Positions 37,084 through 47,193 of a stretch of DNA of 64,000 nucleotides are shown here, in pieces. The notes below the pieces were generated by a model. The model searched no databases. It saw nothing but the letters and a program-made list of their open reading frames with translations, and was not told where the DNA came from. The position numbers and the translations under genes were made by a program. Source of the stretch: Idiomarina tyrosinivorans (lineage in GTDB: Bacteria; Pseudomonadota; Gammaproteobacteria; Enterobacterales; Alteromonadaceae). The stretch covers positions 124,001 to 188,000 of the forward strand of contig NZ_PIQH01000003.1 of NCBI RefSeq assembly GCF_003987475.1, written 5' to 3'. The first letter of the stretch is position 1; each line of letters opens with the position of its first letter.

Positions 37084-37117
37084 GTTTCATAAAAGTGTCA
37101 CAATACTGATTGATAAT
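37084..37117 (+). promoter_or_regulatory. PhoB box and -10 before phoB
   Basis: GTTTCAT (37084-37090), 4 bp, GTGTCAC (37095-37101), exactly 10 bp, then GATAAT (37112-37117). It implies autoregulation of phoBR. Confidence 0.7.
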
Positions 37118-37150
37118 CGGCACCATCAGAGAAACAGTTAGGTATTTAGC

Positions 37151-37837
37151 ATGTCGAGAAAAATCTTGATTGTCGAAGATGAAGCGCCGATTCGCGAGAT
37201 GCTCAGCTTTGTGATGGAGCAGCACGGTTACCAAGCGATGGAAGCCGGTGATTTTCATAGTGCATTAGACAAAATTGTAGAGCCATTCCCAGATATGATC
37301 TTACTCGACTGGATGCTACCAGGGGGCTCCGGTATTCAATTGGCGAAGCAGTTAAAATCTGACGATTTTACCCGCAATATTCCGATTATTATGCTGACGG
37401 CTCGCGGCGAAGAAGAAGATAAAATCAAAGGGCTAGAAGTCGGTGCTGATGATTACATCACCAAACCGTTTTCGCCAAAAGAGCTAATGGCACGGATGCG
37501 CGCCGTGTTCCGTCGGGTCGTGCCGACGTCACTGGACGAACCGTTAGAATTGGAAGGGCTGAAATTAGACCCGGTATCGCACCGCGTTTCTTGTAACGGT
37601 GCATCCATCGATATGGGACCAACCGAATTTCGTTTGTTGCACTTCTTTATGACACACCCAGAACGGGTGTATAGTCGGGAGCAGTTACTGGACCACGTTT
37701 GGGGCACCAATGTTTATGTTGAAGATCGCACCGTGGATGTTCACATTCGTCGCTTGCGTAAAGCGATTGCTGAGCACGGTCACGACCGCTACGTACAAAC
37801 CGTACGCGGCGTGGGATATCGCTTCTCAAGTCGGTAA
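37151..37837 (+). CDS. phoB: phosphate regulon response regulator PhoB
   Basis: A 228-residue OmpR-family regulator: receiver domain with phospho-acceptor Asp53 ([11 protein letters not shown]), conserved Lys in [13 protein letters not shown], and a C-terminal winged helix (about 130-228) with [17 protein letters not shown] for DNA contact. It binds PHO boxes and contacts sigma-70. It is followed by phoR after 2 bp. Its own promoter carries a PHO box. Confidence 0.95.
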   Translation: MSRKILIVEDEAPIREMLSFVMEQHGYQAMEAGDFHSALDKIVEPFPDMILLDWMLPGGSGIQLAKQLKSDDFTRNIPIIMLTARGEEEDKIKGLEVGADDYITKPFSPKELMARMRAVFRRVVPTSLDEPLELEGLKLDPVSHRVSCNGASIDMGPTEFRLLHFFMTHPERVYSREQLLDHVWGTNVYVEDRTVDVHIRRLRKAIAEHGHDRYVQTVRGVGYRFSSR

Positions 37838-37839
37838 AC

Positions 37840-39144
37840 ATGGATAATCACTACTCAGTACCATTTATTCTACGGGGCCTATTACTGTTTTTGGCCCCGT
37901 TTTTATTAATTGGCTGGCTCGCCGATGCCTTTTGGATGTGGCTTGCTATTGGCCTGATTGTGGTGGTTAGCTGGCACTATCTTTATCAACTGCGGCTTAT
38001 TCACTGGTTGTGGCGCAGCCGCAATTTGCTCCCGCCCTCAGCGTCAGGCAGTTGGAGCTATATCTATGATGGTATTTATCGTACCCAACGGCGCAGTCAA
38101 CAGCGTCGGCGCGCATTAGCGCGCATTTTACGGCGTTTTCGAGAAGCCTCTGAAGCGTTACCCGATGCGGCGTTCGTGTTTCGCCGCGACGGTGCACTGC
38201 TGTGGAGTAATAAGCTGGCGCAGTTTTACTTTGGTCTGCGCTGGCCAGGCGATGCTGGGTTGCGAATTTCTAGCTTGATCCGTCACCCAGACTTTCTGGC
38301 GTATTTAAACCGCGGTGACTTTAGCGAAGCGCTAAATATGCCTTCCCCGATGCGTGAAAGCTTAGAGTTGGAGCTGCGCATCATGCCTTACAGTGAAGAC
38401 CAATTTTTACTCATAGCGCGCGACGTTACGCAGTTACGCCAATTAGAAAATATGCGCCGCGACTTTGTGGCTAATGTCTCTCATGAGCTTAAGACGCCGT
38501 TGACGGTATTGCAGGGTTACCTAGAAATGATGGAGAGCCCTGCGGACGTGCCGGATGCGTTATTAGCGAAAGCCGTTAAAGACATGGACGGGCAAACCAC
38601 CCGAATGGGGAAACTGATTGACCAGCTCCTAGTGCTGTCGCGGATCGAATCGCAGGCGGGCGACATATTTGACCATAAAGTGGGGATGCCACGCTTATTG
38701 AAAGCTCTCGAGAATGATGCCATCACGCTAAACAGCGAACGCAATCATGAACTGGTATTCGACTTTGAGAATGTCGATATGTATGGCCGTGAAGATGAAA
38801 TGCGTAGCGTGATCATGAATTTGGTCAGCAATGCTATCTACTACACTCCCGCCGGAGGCACTATCCGAATTTCCTGGAAACCGGTGCTAGGTGGAGCGAT
38901 GGAGTTCTGCGTGGAAGATACGGGCCCCGGCATTGCGCAAGAACATATTCCGCGACTTACCGAACGTTTTTACCGAGTCGATCGAGACCGCAATAGCAAA
39001 CGCGGCGGTACAGGATTGGGCTTATCAATCGTTAAGCACGCGCTGGAACATCATAATAGTCATTTGCAAATCAATAGCTTGCCTGGGAAAGGTAGCCGCT
39101 TCTCGTTCCGGATTTCCGCTGAACAACTGGTTGATGACAACTAA
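37840..39144 (+). CDS. phoR: phosphate regulon sensor kinase PhoR
   Basis: A 434-residue kinase. The N-terminal hydrophobic hairpin (about 9-50) anchors it without a sizeable periplasmic domain, followed by a cytoplasmic charged linker, a PAS domain (about 100-200), the phosphoacceptor His215 in NVSHELKTPL, and an ATPase domain ending in GTGLGLSIVKHAL. This is the standard PhoR layout. It senses phosphate through PstSCAB-PhoU rather than directly. It is 2 bp after phoB and is followed by the pstS promoter. Confidence 0.95.
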   Translation: MDNHYSVPFILRGLLLFLAPFLLIGWLADAFWMWLAIGLIVVVSWHYLYQLRLIHWLWRSRNLLPPSASGSWSYIYDGIYRTQRRSQQRRRALARILRRFREASEALPDAAFVFRRDGALLWSNKLAQFYFGLRWPGDAGLRISSLIRHPDFLAYLNRGDFSEALNMPSPMRESLELELRIMPYSEDQFLLIARDVTQLRQLENMRRDFVANVSHELKTPLTVLQGYLEMMESPADVPDALLAKAVKDMDGQTTRMGKLIDQLLVLSRIESQAGDIFDHKVGMPRLLKALENDAITLNSERNHELVFDFENVDMYGREDEMRSVIMNLVSNAIYYTPAGGTIRISWKPVLGGAMEFCVEDTGPGIAQEHIPRLTERFYRVDRDRNSKRGGTGLGLSIVKHALEHHNSHLQINSLPGKGSRFSFRISAEQLVDDN

Positions 39145-39173
39145 GTGACCAAAAAATGACAGAAAATGTCTAT

Positions 39174-39207
39174 TTGTCATTAAAGTGTCATATTGACGCC
39201 CTAAACT
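39174..39207 (+). promoter_or_regulatory. PhoB box and -10 before pstS
   Basis: TTGTCAT (39174-39180), 4 bp, GTGTCAT (39185-39191), exactly 10 bp, then TAAACT (39202-39207). The start codon of pstS is 56 bp further on. Confidence 0.8.
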
Positions 39208-39262
39208 AAGCCTCGAATTAAATCAAAAGTGGTTGTAGAAACGTCACTAACGGAGTGAACCT

Positions 39263-40240
39263 ATGTTCAAATCTACATTAAATCGAGTTTTCACCGCAGC
39301 GGCCGTTGCCGGCAGTTTAGCGATCGCGAGTGTTGCTGCTCAAGATAACGACTTACCTGAATATCAAAAAATCAGTGGTCTATCGGGTAACTTATCATCG
39401 GTTGGTTCAGACACTTTGGCTAACCTGATGACGTTCTGGGGTGAAGAATTCAAACGCCTTTACCCAAGCGTAAACATGCAGATTCAAGCAGCAGGTTCTT
39501 CAACTGCGCCACCTGCACTGACTGAGGGTACTTCAAACTTCGGCCCTATGAGCCGTGAAATGAAGTCGAAAGAAATTGAAGCATTTGAAAAGCGCCATGG
39601 TTACAAGCCTACCGCTATTCGCGTAGCGATTGATGCACTTGCGGTCTTCGTGCATAAAGACAATCCTATTAAAGGCTTAACGATTCCAGAAGTCGATGCG
39701 ATTTTCTCTGCAACGCGCAAGTGTGGTGCAACGGATCCCGTTAACCGCTGGGGTCAATTAGGTATGGACGGTGCGTGGAAAAACCGTGACTTGCAGCTTT
39801 ACGGCCGTAACTCAGTATCTGGTACCTATGGCTACTTTAAAGAAGTTGCACTTTGTGACGGTGACTTCCGTTCTAGCGTCAACGAACAACCGGGTTCAGC
39901 CTCAGTGGTACAGTCAGTGTCTGCGTCGTTGAACGGCATCGGCTACTCAGGTATCGGTTACAAAACCTCTAGTGTGAAAGTGGTACCACTGGCACGCGCT
40001 GAAGGTCAGCCTTTTGTTCACGCAACACCTGAGAACGCGCTGTCTGGCGAATACCCACTAGCACGTTTCTTGTACATTTACGTGAACAAGCATCCGAACA
40101 AACCATTAGCACCTGCAGAGCAGGAATTCATTAAAATGGTATTGTCAAAGTCTGGTCAGAAGATCGTGAAGAAAGACGGTTACATTCCATTGCCAAAAGC
40201 ACTGGTTGAACAAGAGCTAGCAAAACTCGGCATCCAGTAA
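39263..40240 (+). CDS. pstS: phosphate ABC transporter substrate-binding protein PstS
   Basis: A 325-residue periplasmic protein with a signal peptide (cleavage near ASVAAQ, residue 26), then the phosphate-binding motifs [12 protein letters not shown] and [25 protein letters not shown] (in shorter pieces, residues 46-95), with the serine and glycine residues that hold the phosphate oxyanions. It belongs to the gammaproteobacterial PstS group without the E. coli-like N-terminus. It has its own PHO-box promoter and a terminator after it, so it is transcribed apart from pstC and expected at higher levels. Confidence 0.93.
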   Translation: MFKSTLNRVFTAAAVAGSLAIASVAAQDNDLPEYQKISGLSGNLSSVGSDTLANLMTFWGEEFKRLYPSVNMQIQAAGSSTAPPALTEGTSNFGPMSREMKSKEIEAFEKRHGYKPTAIRVAIDALAVFVHKDNPIKGLTIPEVDAIFSATRKCGATDPVNRWGQLGMDGAWKNRDLQLYGRNSVSGTYGYFKEVALCDGDFRSSVNEQPGSASVVQSVSASLNGIGYSGIGYKTSSVKVVPLARAEGQPFVHATPENALSGEYPLARFLYIYVNKHPNKPLAPAEQEFIKMVLSKSGQKIVKKDGYIPLPKALVEQELAKLGIQ

Positions 40241-40257
40241 CTGATTGTTGAACTTTG

Positions 40258-40290
40258 AAACAGCCGCTTCTGCGGCTGTTTGTGTTTTAT
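40258..40290 (+). terminator. intrinsic terminator after pstS
   Basis: A perfect 10-bp stem (AAACAGCCGC with its complement) with a TTCT loop is followed by TGTGTTTTA. It separates pstS from pstCAB-phoU transcription. Confidence 0.8.
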
Positions 40291-40308
40291 GACCGAAAAA
40301 TGACAGGC

Positions 40309-40342
40309 ATGTAACAATACTGTCATAATCCTGTTTTATACT
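40309..40342 (+). promoter_or_regulatory. PhoB box and -10 before pstC
   Basis: ATGTAAC (40309-40315), 4 bp, CTGTCAT (40320-40326), exactly 10 bp, then TATACT (40337-40342). A third repeat, CTGTTTT, follows at 40331 in 11-bp phase. Confidence 0.7.
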
Positions 40343-40405
40343 TCGCGTTAAGTAATTCGTGAACGCTGTTCACGGCACATTCGAGTAGGGATTCTGGAGT
40401 ACTGC

Positions 40406-42670
40406 ATGAGCTCAGATTCAGCCCAACAATTAGCCGCAAACCGCTCACGCCTGATTAAAGATAAGCTGGCGAAATATGGCGTGACTCTAGGCGGAACCAT
40501 GGTATTGGTTGCGTTGCTGCTGATTTTCTTTTACCTGCTGTACGTAGTAGAGCCTATCTTCCGCTCCGTTGAGCTAGACCCACAGCAACAGTTTGACCTT
40601 CCTGGCAAGGGACAAACCTTAGTGATGGGAATGGAAGAACAAAGCGAAGTGGGTTACCGCTTTACTGATAGTGGCGAAATGATCTTTTTTGCTACCCAAC
40701 CTAAAAAGGCATTTGACCGTGAACCCGGCGATATCCTGTTAGAAGAGCAAGTGGTGGGTGCCGATGAAATGGTAAGCTTTGCTAAAACCTTGCCGGTGAA
40801 CCATCAGTATGCAGTGGGGACCAAAGACGGTAAGGCGTGGCTGTTTACTCCCACCTTTGATGTGAGCTTCCCCGGTAAAGCAGGCGGAACAGAGCCGAAA
40901 CGTTTAATTGAGCCCAAGTTAACCCGCTTGAACGATGGCAAACCTTTGCTGATCGACCAACAACATCGGGCGCTGACTAAACTCGCTTATGAGACCAACG
41001 ATAAAGCCAAGTTATTTGTTGCGCAGACCGCTGATGGCAAATTAATCAGCACGTTTTTCGAAACCCGAAGCAACTTTTTAACCGGCGTGAAAACCCTAGT
41101 TCCGCACTACAACGCGTTAACGTTCGAGAAGCCGGTAGACGATTTGGCGATTCGCCCAGACTTGCGCCAGTTTATGGTGTTGTCGGGTAACCAGTTACAA
41201 GTATTCGATGTCAGTATCAGCGGTCAGGTAACACAAGGCCAACGTGTCGATTTAAAGTCTAAGCTGTTGGGTAAACCGGAACGTTTGCAGTTGTTAGCCG
41301 GCGCTAGCTCGCTACTGGTTGCACACAAAGGCGGTAAAGTGAGCCAATGGTTTGAGGTGGCTGGCGACCAAGGCCGTGAGTACCAATTTATTCGCTCGTT
41401 CAAAACGGCCGGCGAAATCAAAGATATTGTTGTTGAATACTACCGTCGCACCTTCTATACCGTGAGTGATACGGGAGCGTTAGATATCTTCCATACCACG
41501 TCAGAAGCCGACTTATACCATGACAAGCCAGAGGGGCTGAGCTTGAGCAAAGTCAGTGTAGGCCCGCGGGCAAATATGCTGCTGACCCAAAGCGGTGACC
41601 AACTGCACTTGTTCCGCCTCCACAACGAACACCCTGAAGTCAGTTGGAGCGGGTTATGGCATAAAGTGTGGTACGAGGGCTACCCAGAGCCAACCTACAC
41701 TTGGCAGTCCACCTCGGGCTCTGACGACTTTGAACCGAAATTCAGCTTAGTACCGATTTCGTTCGGTACCATTAAAGCCGCCGCCTACGCGATGTTGTTC
41801 GCGGTACCGATTGGTCTGGCTGCTGCAGTATACACCGCATACTTCATGTCACCGTCGATTCGCAAAGTGGTGAAACCGACGGTGGAAATCATGGAGGCGT
41901 TGCCAACGGTTATTCTCGGTTTCCTCGCCGGTCTGTGGCTGGCGCCGCTGATAGAAGAATATCTGCCTGGCATAATAGCGGTACTGATTTTATTGCCGGC
42001 GGCTATTATCGGCTCGGCAGCAATTTGGAGTCAGTTCCCAGAACGTATACGCACGAAAATTAACGATGGAAGGGTCTCGCTGTTATTAATTCCGGTGGTT
42101 GTTTTGGTGGGTTGGGCATCGTTTGCTATGAGTCCTTGGTTGGAACACGTGTTGTTCGACGGCAACGTGCGTGGCTACCTGACCAATGAACTCGGGATAA
42201 ACTACGACCAACGTAATTCCCTCGTGGTGGGCATTGCCATGGGTTTTGCGGTAATTCCGACCATCTTCTCGATTGCCGAGGATGCGATTTTCAGTGTGCC
42301 TAAACACCTTTCTAACGGTTCGTTAGCCTTGGGGGCGACACCGTGGCAGACCTTGATGCGAGTCGTATTGTTGACTGCTAGCCCAGGAATTTTCTCTGCC
42401 GTAATGATGGGGCTTGGTCGGGCCGTGGGTGAAACCATGATTGTCTTAATGGCTACCGGTAATACACCGATTATGGACTGGAACATCTTTGAAGGGATGC
42501 GTACCTTATCGGCTAATATTGCGGTTGAGATGCCAGAGTCAGAAGTGGGCAGTTCGCATTACCGGATTTTATTCCTTGCGGCCTTTGTGTTGTTTATTTT
42601 CACCTTTATTTTTAACACCGTCGCCGAGTTTGTCCGTCAGCGTTTGCGTGACAAATACAGCTCGATGTAA
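40406..42670 (+). CDS. pstC: phosphate ABC transporter permease PstC, long form
   Basis: A 754-residue permease, more than twice the length of E. coli PstC. An N-terminal membrane span (about 27-50) is followed by a large soluble periplasmic domain of roughly 400 residues with beta-rich, WD40-like or PQQ-like sequence, then the ABC permease domain with at least five spans and the EAA-type loop containing [18 protein letters not shown]. The long form is found in several marine gammaproteobacteria. It works with PstA, PstB and PstS. It follows a PHO box; pstA begins 15 bp after it. Confidence 0.92.
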   Translation: MSSDSAQQLAANRSRLIKDKLAKYGVTLGGTMVLVALLLIFFYLLYVVEPIFRSVELDPQQQFDLPGKGQTLVMGMEEQSEVGYRFTDSGEMIFFATQPKKAFDREPGDILLEEQVVGADEMVSFAKTLPVNHQYAVGTKDGKAWLFTPTFDVSFPGKAGGTEPKRLIEPKLTRLNDGKPLLIDQQHRALTKLAYETNDKAKLFVAQTADGKLISTFFETRSNFLTGVKTLVPHYNALTFEKPVDDLAIRPDLRQFMVLSGNQLQVFDVSISGQVTQGQRVDLKSKLLGKPERLQLLAGASSLLVAHKGGKVSQWFEVAGDQGREYQFIRSFKTAGEIKDIVVEYYRRTFYTVSDTGALDIFHTTSEADLYHDKPEGLSLSKVSVGPRANMLLTQSGDQLHLFRLHNEHPEVSWSGLWHKVWYEGYPEPTYTWQSTSGSDDFEPKFSLVPISFGTIKAAAYAMLFAVPIGLAAAVYTAYFMSPSIRKVVKPTVEIMEALPTVILGFLAGLWLAPLIEEYLPGIIAVLILLPAAIIGSAAIWSQFPERIRTKINDGRVSLLLIPVVVLVGWASFAMSPWLEHVLFDGNVRGYLTNELGINYDQRNSLVVGIAMGFAVIPTIFSIAEDAIFSVPKHLSNGSLALGATPWQTLMRVVLLTASPGIFSAVMMGLGRAVGETMIVLMATGNTPIMDWNIFEGMRTLSANIAVEMPESEVGSSHYRILFLAAFVLFIFTFIFNTVAEFVRQRLRDKYSSM

Positions 42671-42685
42671 TCCTAGAGGTATTTC

Positions 42686-44341
42686 ATGAAGAATTGGTTT
42701 GCATCAGGAAAGCCCTGGATCTGGATGACAGCGGGCTCCGTAAGTATCAGCCTAATTGCCGTACTGGGACTGGTGATGATGATCGCTTGGAAAGGATTAT
42801 CATTTTTCTGGCCAGCGCAGTTGCATGAAATGCAGGTGGCAAACACCGATGGCGAGGTTAGTACCCTAATTGGGGAAATCTATGATAGCGAAAATATACC
42901 GCTATCTCGCCTCAGCGAGGCAGGCATTACTTTAGAGGGCTATCACGAAGATAGAGTTACCCGCTTGCTAATGAAAATTGGTAATCGTGAATACGTGCCG
43001 TTGGACTTTACTTGGATTATTAAACCACTGATCAAGAGCGATAAAACTCCTGACGGCTTGGCGAAAGTAGAGCGTAGTAAAGACGGGAATTTCTATGGTT
43101 ACGTCGAAGATGTTTTAGAAAATGGCCAGTCAGTCGTTAATGATGGCAACTTACGGGCAGTATTAGCAAAGCGCATTGCGCGCGTTCAAGCGCTTAATGA
43201 ACAAGCACATGAACTGCAAACAGACGAAATAGGCAGCATTAATTATGAGCTTAATGAACTGCGATTAACGCAACGCCGTTTGGAAATGAACAACGAGCTT
43301 ACCGATGCTGCGCTTGCGGAATTGGAGCATAAGCGCGAACAGTTGCATCAACGTTATCAAGAATTGGAAGATAAACTATTTGAACTAAGGGACCGTGCTA
43401 AGCGAGACGCGGTTGTAATTAGGGACTTCCGCAATAAAGAAGTGACATTACCGATGTATGAGGTAATAGCTATCACTTTTCCCAATGACATGAATGTGTT
43501 GGAAAAAGCGGGTCACTTCTTAGCGCAAATATGGGGCTTTGTCAGCGAGCCTCCGCGCGAAGCCAACACTGAAGGTGGGGTGTTCCCGGCGATTTTTGGC
43601 ACCGTATTCATGGTGTTATTGATGTCGATTATTGTGACGCCGTTTGGCGTGGTCGCGGCAATTTACTTACACGAATATGCCGGTAAGAACGCCATTACCA
43701 AGATGATCCGCATTGCGGTGATCAACTTGGCCGGTGTACCGTCGATTGTTTACGGGGTATTTGGTTTGGGCTTCTTTGTCTACATGGTAGGCGGCAGCAT
43801 TGACCAAGTGTTCTATCCAGAGGCATTACCTAGCCCAACCTTTGGTACGCCTGGGGTATTATGGTCGGCGATTACCTTGGCTATTTTGACCCTGCCGGTG
43901 GTGATTGTCTCTACCGAAGAGGGGCTGTCGCGGATTCCAAGTTCAGTCCGTGAAGGCAGCTTGGCGTTAGGTGCCACCAAAGCGGAAACCATCTGGCGTA
44001 TTATCGTGCCGATGGCATCGCCAGCCATTATGACTGGTCTTATTTTGGCCGTTGCCCGAGCTGCCGGTGAAGTAGCGCCACTGATGTTAGTCGGGGTGGT
44101 GAAGTCAGCCCCAACGCTGCCCGTGGACGGTAACTTCCCGTACTTGCACTTAGACCGTAAGTTTATGCACTTGGGCTTCCACATCTATGATGTCGGCTTC
44201 CAAAGTCCGAACGTGGAAGCTGCACGACCGCTGGTTTATGCCACGTCGTTTTTATTGGTCACCGTTATCGTTGGCCTGAACTTAACAGCGATTGGGGTGC
44301 GTAACCACCTTCGCGAAAAATTCCGTACGTTGGATCAGTAA
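42686..44341 (+). CDS. pstA: phosphate ABC transporter permease PstA, long form
   Basis: A 551-residue permease, longer than the roughly 300 residues of E. coli PstA. After an N-terminal span (about 15-38), a periplasmic insertion of about 230 residues contains a predicted coiled coil (about 195-250, rich in E, L, R and Q). The C-terminal permease domain has the usual spans and the EAA loop [22 protein letters not shown]. It pairs with the long PstC. pstB begins 46 bp after its stop. Confidence 0.92.
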   Translation: MKNWFASGKPWIWMTAGSVSISLIAVLGLVMMIAWKGLSFFWPAQLHEMQVANTDGEVSTLIGEIYDSENIPLSRLSEAGITLEGYHEDRVTRLLMKIGNREYVPLDFTWIIKPLIKSDKTPDGLAKVERSKDGNFYGYVEDVLENGQSVVNDGNLRAVLAKRIARVQALNEQAHELQTDEIGSINYELNELRLTQRRLEMNNELTDAALAELEHKREQLHQRYQELEDKLFELRDRAKRDAVVIRDFRNKEVTLPMYEVIAITFPNDMNVLEKAGHFLAQIWGFVSEPPREANTEGGVFPAIFGTVFMVLLMSIIVTPFGVVAAIYLHEYAGKNAITKMIRIAVINLAGVPSIVYGVFGLGFFVYMVGGSIDQVFYPEALPSPTFGTPGVLWSAITLAILTLPVVIVSTEEGLSRIPSSVREGSLALGATKAETIWRIIVPMASPAIMTGLILAVARAAGEVAPLMLVGVVKSAPTLPVDGNFPYLHLDRKFMHLGFHIYDVGFQSPNVEAARPLVYATSFLLVTVIVGLNLTAIGVRNHLREKFRTLDQ

Positions 44342-44387
44342 TGCTACACCAACCGTTGCATTCAACTCGCGCAAAAGGTTTAACAGT

Positions 44388-45206
44388 ATGATTTCGGTAA
44401 ACCCGACGAACAGCAGTGCAGAGCCACTGGATTTAGAAAATTTGACCCAGGAGCAAACCACGTTAGAAATTAAAAACTTGGATTTGTTCTACGGTGAGGC
44501 GCAAGCCTTGCATGATATTTCGATGAAGATTCCAAAGAACCGTGTTACCGCGTTCATCGGTCCGTCAGGTTGTGGTAAGTCGACGTTGCTACGTTGCATT
44601 AATCGGATGAACGATCTGGTTGAGATCTGCCGTATCGACGGTGAGATCTTGTTGCACGACAAGAACATCTACGAGCGCGATGTCGACGTAGCGGCGTTGC
44701 GTCGTCGCATTGGCATGGTGTTCCAACGTCCCAATCCGTTCCCGAAATCCATTTACGAGAACGTGGTTTATGGCTTGCGCTTGCAGGGCGTGAAAGATCG
44801 CCGTGTATTAGACGAAGCGGTAGAGCGTTCGTTAAAAGGCGCAGCCTTGTGGGACGAAGTAAAAGACCGCTTAAACGAAAATGCTTTCAGCCTGTCTGGT
44901 GGTCAGCAGCAACGTTTGGTGATTGCGCGCTCAATTGCGATTGAGCCAGAAGTGCTATTGTTGGACGAACCGACCTCTGCACTCGACCCGATTTCGACAC
45001 TGACTATCGAAGAGCTGATCACTGAGTTGAAAGAAAAATACACAGTGGTGATTGTGACCCATAACATGCAACAAGCGGCGCGGGTTTCAGACCAAACAGC
45101 GTTTATGTACATGGGTAAATTGATTGAATACGCAGACACCAATGCGTTGTTCACCACGCCGGCTCAGAAGCAGACGGAAGATTACATTACCGGTCGTTAC
45201 GGTTAA
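44388..45206 (+). CDS. pstB: phosphate ABC transporter ATP-binding protein PstB
   Basis: A 272-residue ATPase from the ATG at 44388 (AAAGG about 10 bp upstream). Walker [10 protein letters not shown] is at residues 58-66, the signature LSGGQQQR near 163 and Walker [13 protein letters not shown] near 185. An upstream in-frame start at 44292 would overlap pstA by 50 bp and is not supported. It powers phosphate import through PstC-PstA and takes part in PhoR control. phoU follows after 11 bp. Confidence 0.95.
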   Translation: MISVNPTNSSAEPLDLENLTQEQTTLEIKNLDLFYGEAQALHDISMKIPKNRVTAFIGPSGCGKSTLLRCINRMNDLVEICRIDGEILLHDKNIYERDVDVAALRRRIGMVFQRPNPFPKSIYENVVYGLRLQGVKDRRVLDEAVERSLKGAALWDEVKDRLNENAFSLSGGQQQRLVIARSIAIEPEVLLLDEPTSALDPISTLTIEELITELKEKYTVVIVTHNMQQAARVSDQTAFMYMGKLIEYADTNALFTTPAQKQTEDYITGRYG

Positions 45207-45217
45207 GCGAGGACGCA

Positions 45218-45940
45218 ATGGATAAAATTAATGTTGGCAAACACATTTCAGGTAAATTCAACGAAGAGCTAGAAGCCGTTCGTAACCGCGTACTGAGTAT
45301 GGGCGGACTGGTTGAGCAACAACTGCAAGATGCGCTGTCGGCGGTTGAAGCATTTGATGAGCCACTAGCGGATAAAGTGTTGAGTAGCGACCACAAGGTA
45401 AACGCGCTAGAGGTGTCTATTGATGAAGCCTGTGTGCAAATTATTGCTAAACGCCAGCCGGCTGCCAGTGATTTGCGGCTAGTGATCGCGATTTTGAAAA
45501 CCATCGCCGACCTAGAGCGCATTGGTGACGAAGCAGAGCGGATTGCTAAAGTCGCAAAAGAGAGCTTTAACAACGATCAGCAACAGTTCTTGGTAAGCTT
45601 AGAAAACCTAGGCCAGCAAGTACTGGGTATGTTGCACCGGGTGTTGGATGCGTTTGCACGGATGGATTTAGAGGCAGCGTATGAGGTTCACCAGCAAGAC
45701 GAGCAAGCGGACCGCCAGTACGAGGCGCTGACGCGCCAGTTAATGACTTACATGATGGAAGACCCACGGGCAATTCCAAAAATCATGAACGTCCTTTGGT
45801 CAGCGCGTTCTTTAGAGCGTATTGGTGACCGTTGCCAAAACATTGCCGAATACATCATTTTCTTTGTCAAAGGCAAAGATGTACGCCACGTATCAGCAGA
45901 ATCGATTGAGCGTACTGTAAAAGGTAAGCAGGGCAGCTAA
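45218..45940 (+). CDS. phoU: phosphate signalling protein PhoU
   Basis: A 240-residue protein made of two similar three-helix bundles, each with the PhoU metal-binding motif (DLERIGDEAERIA in the first and SLERIGDRCQNIAEY in the second). PhoU links the Pst transporter state to PhoR and keeps the regulon off when phosphate is plentiful. It ends the pstC-pstA-pstB-phoU operon. A hairpin overlapping its stop codon may terminate transcription. Confidence 0.95.
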   Translation: MDKINVGKHISGKFNEELEAVRNRVLSMGGLVEQQLQDALSAVEAFDEPLADKVLSSDHKVNALEVSIDEACVQIIAKRQPAASDLRLVIAILKTIADLERIGDEAERIAKVAKESFNNDQQQFLVSLENLGQQVLGMLHRVLDAFARMDLEAAYEVHQQDEQADRQYEALTRQLMTYMMEDPRAIPKIMNVLWSARSLERIGDRCQNIAEYIIFFVKGKDVRHVSAESIERTVKGKQGS

Positions 45941-45955
45941 GCCCTGCCTGTTCTA
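45928..45955 (+). terminator. hairpin terminator candidate after phoU
   Basis: A perfect 7-bp stem (GCAGGGC with GCCCTGC) enclosing the phoU stop codon in its loop, then CTGTTCTAGTT. The T-tract is poor. The convergent serA ends 12 bp further on. Confidence 0.5.
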
Positions 45956-45961
45956 GTTAGC

Positions 45962-47191
45962 CTAGAGTAACTCCCGGGCGCGAATCGTGCCTGGGATGTC
46001 TTTCAAGCGTTGCAATATTGCTTGAGTGTCCTGACTATCCACATCAATCACCACATAACCGATGGCTTCGTCGGTTTGCAGATACTGCCCCGAAACGTTC
46101 ATCGATGATTCACTGATCACTTGGTTAATCGCATTCAACATGCCTGGCCGGTTTTGGTGAATGTGCAACAGTCGCCGAGCATCAGTGTGCGCAGGCAAGC
46201 TAACCTCAGGGAAGTTCACTGCCGACAGGGTTGAGCCATTATCCGAGTAACGCACCAACTTACCCGCCACCTCGATACCGATGTTCTCTTGCGCTTCTTG
46301 CGTAGAACCACCGATATGCGGCGTTAAAATACACTGGGTAAGGCCGCGCAACGGCGATTCGAAGGCTTCGTCGTTGCCTTTCGGCTCTTGCGGGAATACA
46401 TCGATAGCGGCACCACTTAAACGCTCAGACTTCAGCGCCTCGGCTAAAGCGTCGATATCAACCACCGTGCCCCGGGAGGCGTTAATTAGCGCACTGCCAG
46501 GCTTCATTCGGGATAACTGCCGGGCTCCAAACATCATGTGGGTCTGCGGCGTTTGCGGCACGTGCAACGTTACGATATCGGCTTCGCTGAGAAGATCGTC
46601 TAGGGTGCTGACGGGCACCGCGTTACCCATCGGCAGTTTATCCTCAATATCGTAATAGCGAACTTGCATGCCCAGTTGCTCGGCTAACACGCTGAGCTGA
46701 CTGCCGATGTGTCCGTAACCAATAATCCCTAGTACCTTGCCACGGGCTTCAAACGATCCAGTGGCTGACTTATCCCAGCCGCCTTGGTGTGCCATAGCAT
46801 TTTTGTGTGGAATACGGCGCAACAACATAATGGCTTCGGCGAGGACTAACTCGGCAACGCTACGGGTGTTAGAGAATGGCGCGTTGAATACCACAATACC
46901 GCGCTTTTTCGCCGCATCGAGCTCTACCTGGTTAGTGCCAATACAGAAACAGCCGATGGCGATCAGCTTATCGGCGTAGGCCAACACTTCGTCGCTAAGC
47001 TGCGTGCGTGAGCGAATGCCGATAATATGGGCATCGGCAATTTTTTCTTTTAGTTCGGCATCGGACAATGAGGTTTTTAGGTACTCAATTTGATGGTAAC
47101 CGTGGCGCTCGAATAATTTTACTGCGCTGGGGTGAACCCCTTCTAGCAGCAGTACGCGAATTTTATCTTTTGCTAAAGACAAGTCAGCCAT
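45962..47191 (-). CDS. serA: D-3-phosphoglycerate dehydrogenase
   Basis: A 409-residue NAD-dependent enzyme that starts serine biosynthesis. The Rossmann motif GIIGYGHIGSQ (near 157-167), catalytic Arg in NASRGTVVDI, the catalytic His in TPHIGGSTQEAQ (near 290) and a C-terminal ACT domain (about 339-409) for serine feedback are all present. It matches the length of E. coli SerA. It lies 2 bp after rpiA, as in many gammaproteobacteria. Confidence 0.95.
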   Translation of the reverse strand: MADLSLAKDKIRVLLLEGVHPSAVKLFERHGYHQIEYLKTSLSDAELKEKIADAHIIGIRSRTQLSDEVLAYADKLIAIGCFCIGTNQVELDAAKKRGIVVFNAPFSNTRSVAELVLAEAIMLLRRIPHKNAMAHQGGWDKSATGSFEARGKVLGIIGYGHIGSQLSVLAEQLGMQVRYYDIEDKLPMGNAVPVSTLDDLLSEADIVTLHVPQTPQTHMMFGARQLSRMKPGSALINASRGTVVDIDALAEALKSERLSGAAIDVFPQEPKGNDEAFESPLRGLTQCILTPHIGGSTQEAQENIGIEVAGKLVRYSDNGSTLSAVNFPEVSLPAHTDARRLLHIHQNRPGMLNAINQVISESSMNVSGQYLQTDEAIGYVVIDVDSQDTQAILQRLKDIPGTIRARELL

Positions 47192-47193
47192 GG

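Noticed and set aside
44292-44387. upstream start for pstB overlapping pstA
   Set aside because: The extra residues do not resemble PstB, and the ATG at 44388 has a ribosome binding site.
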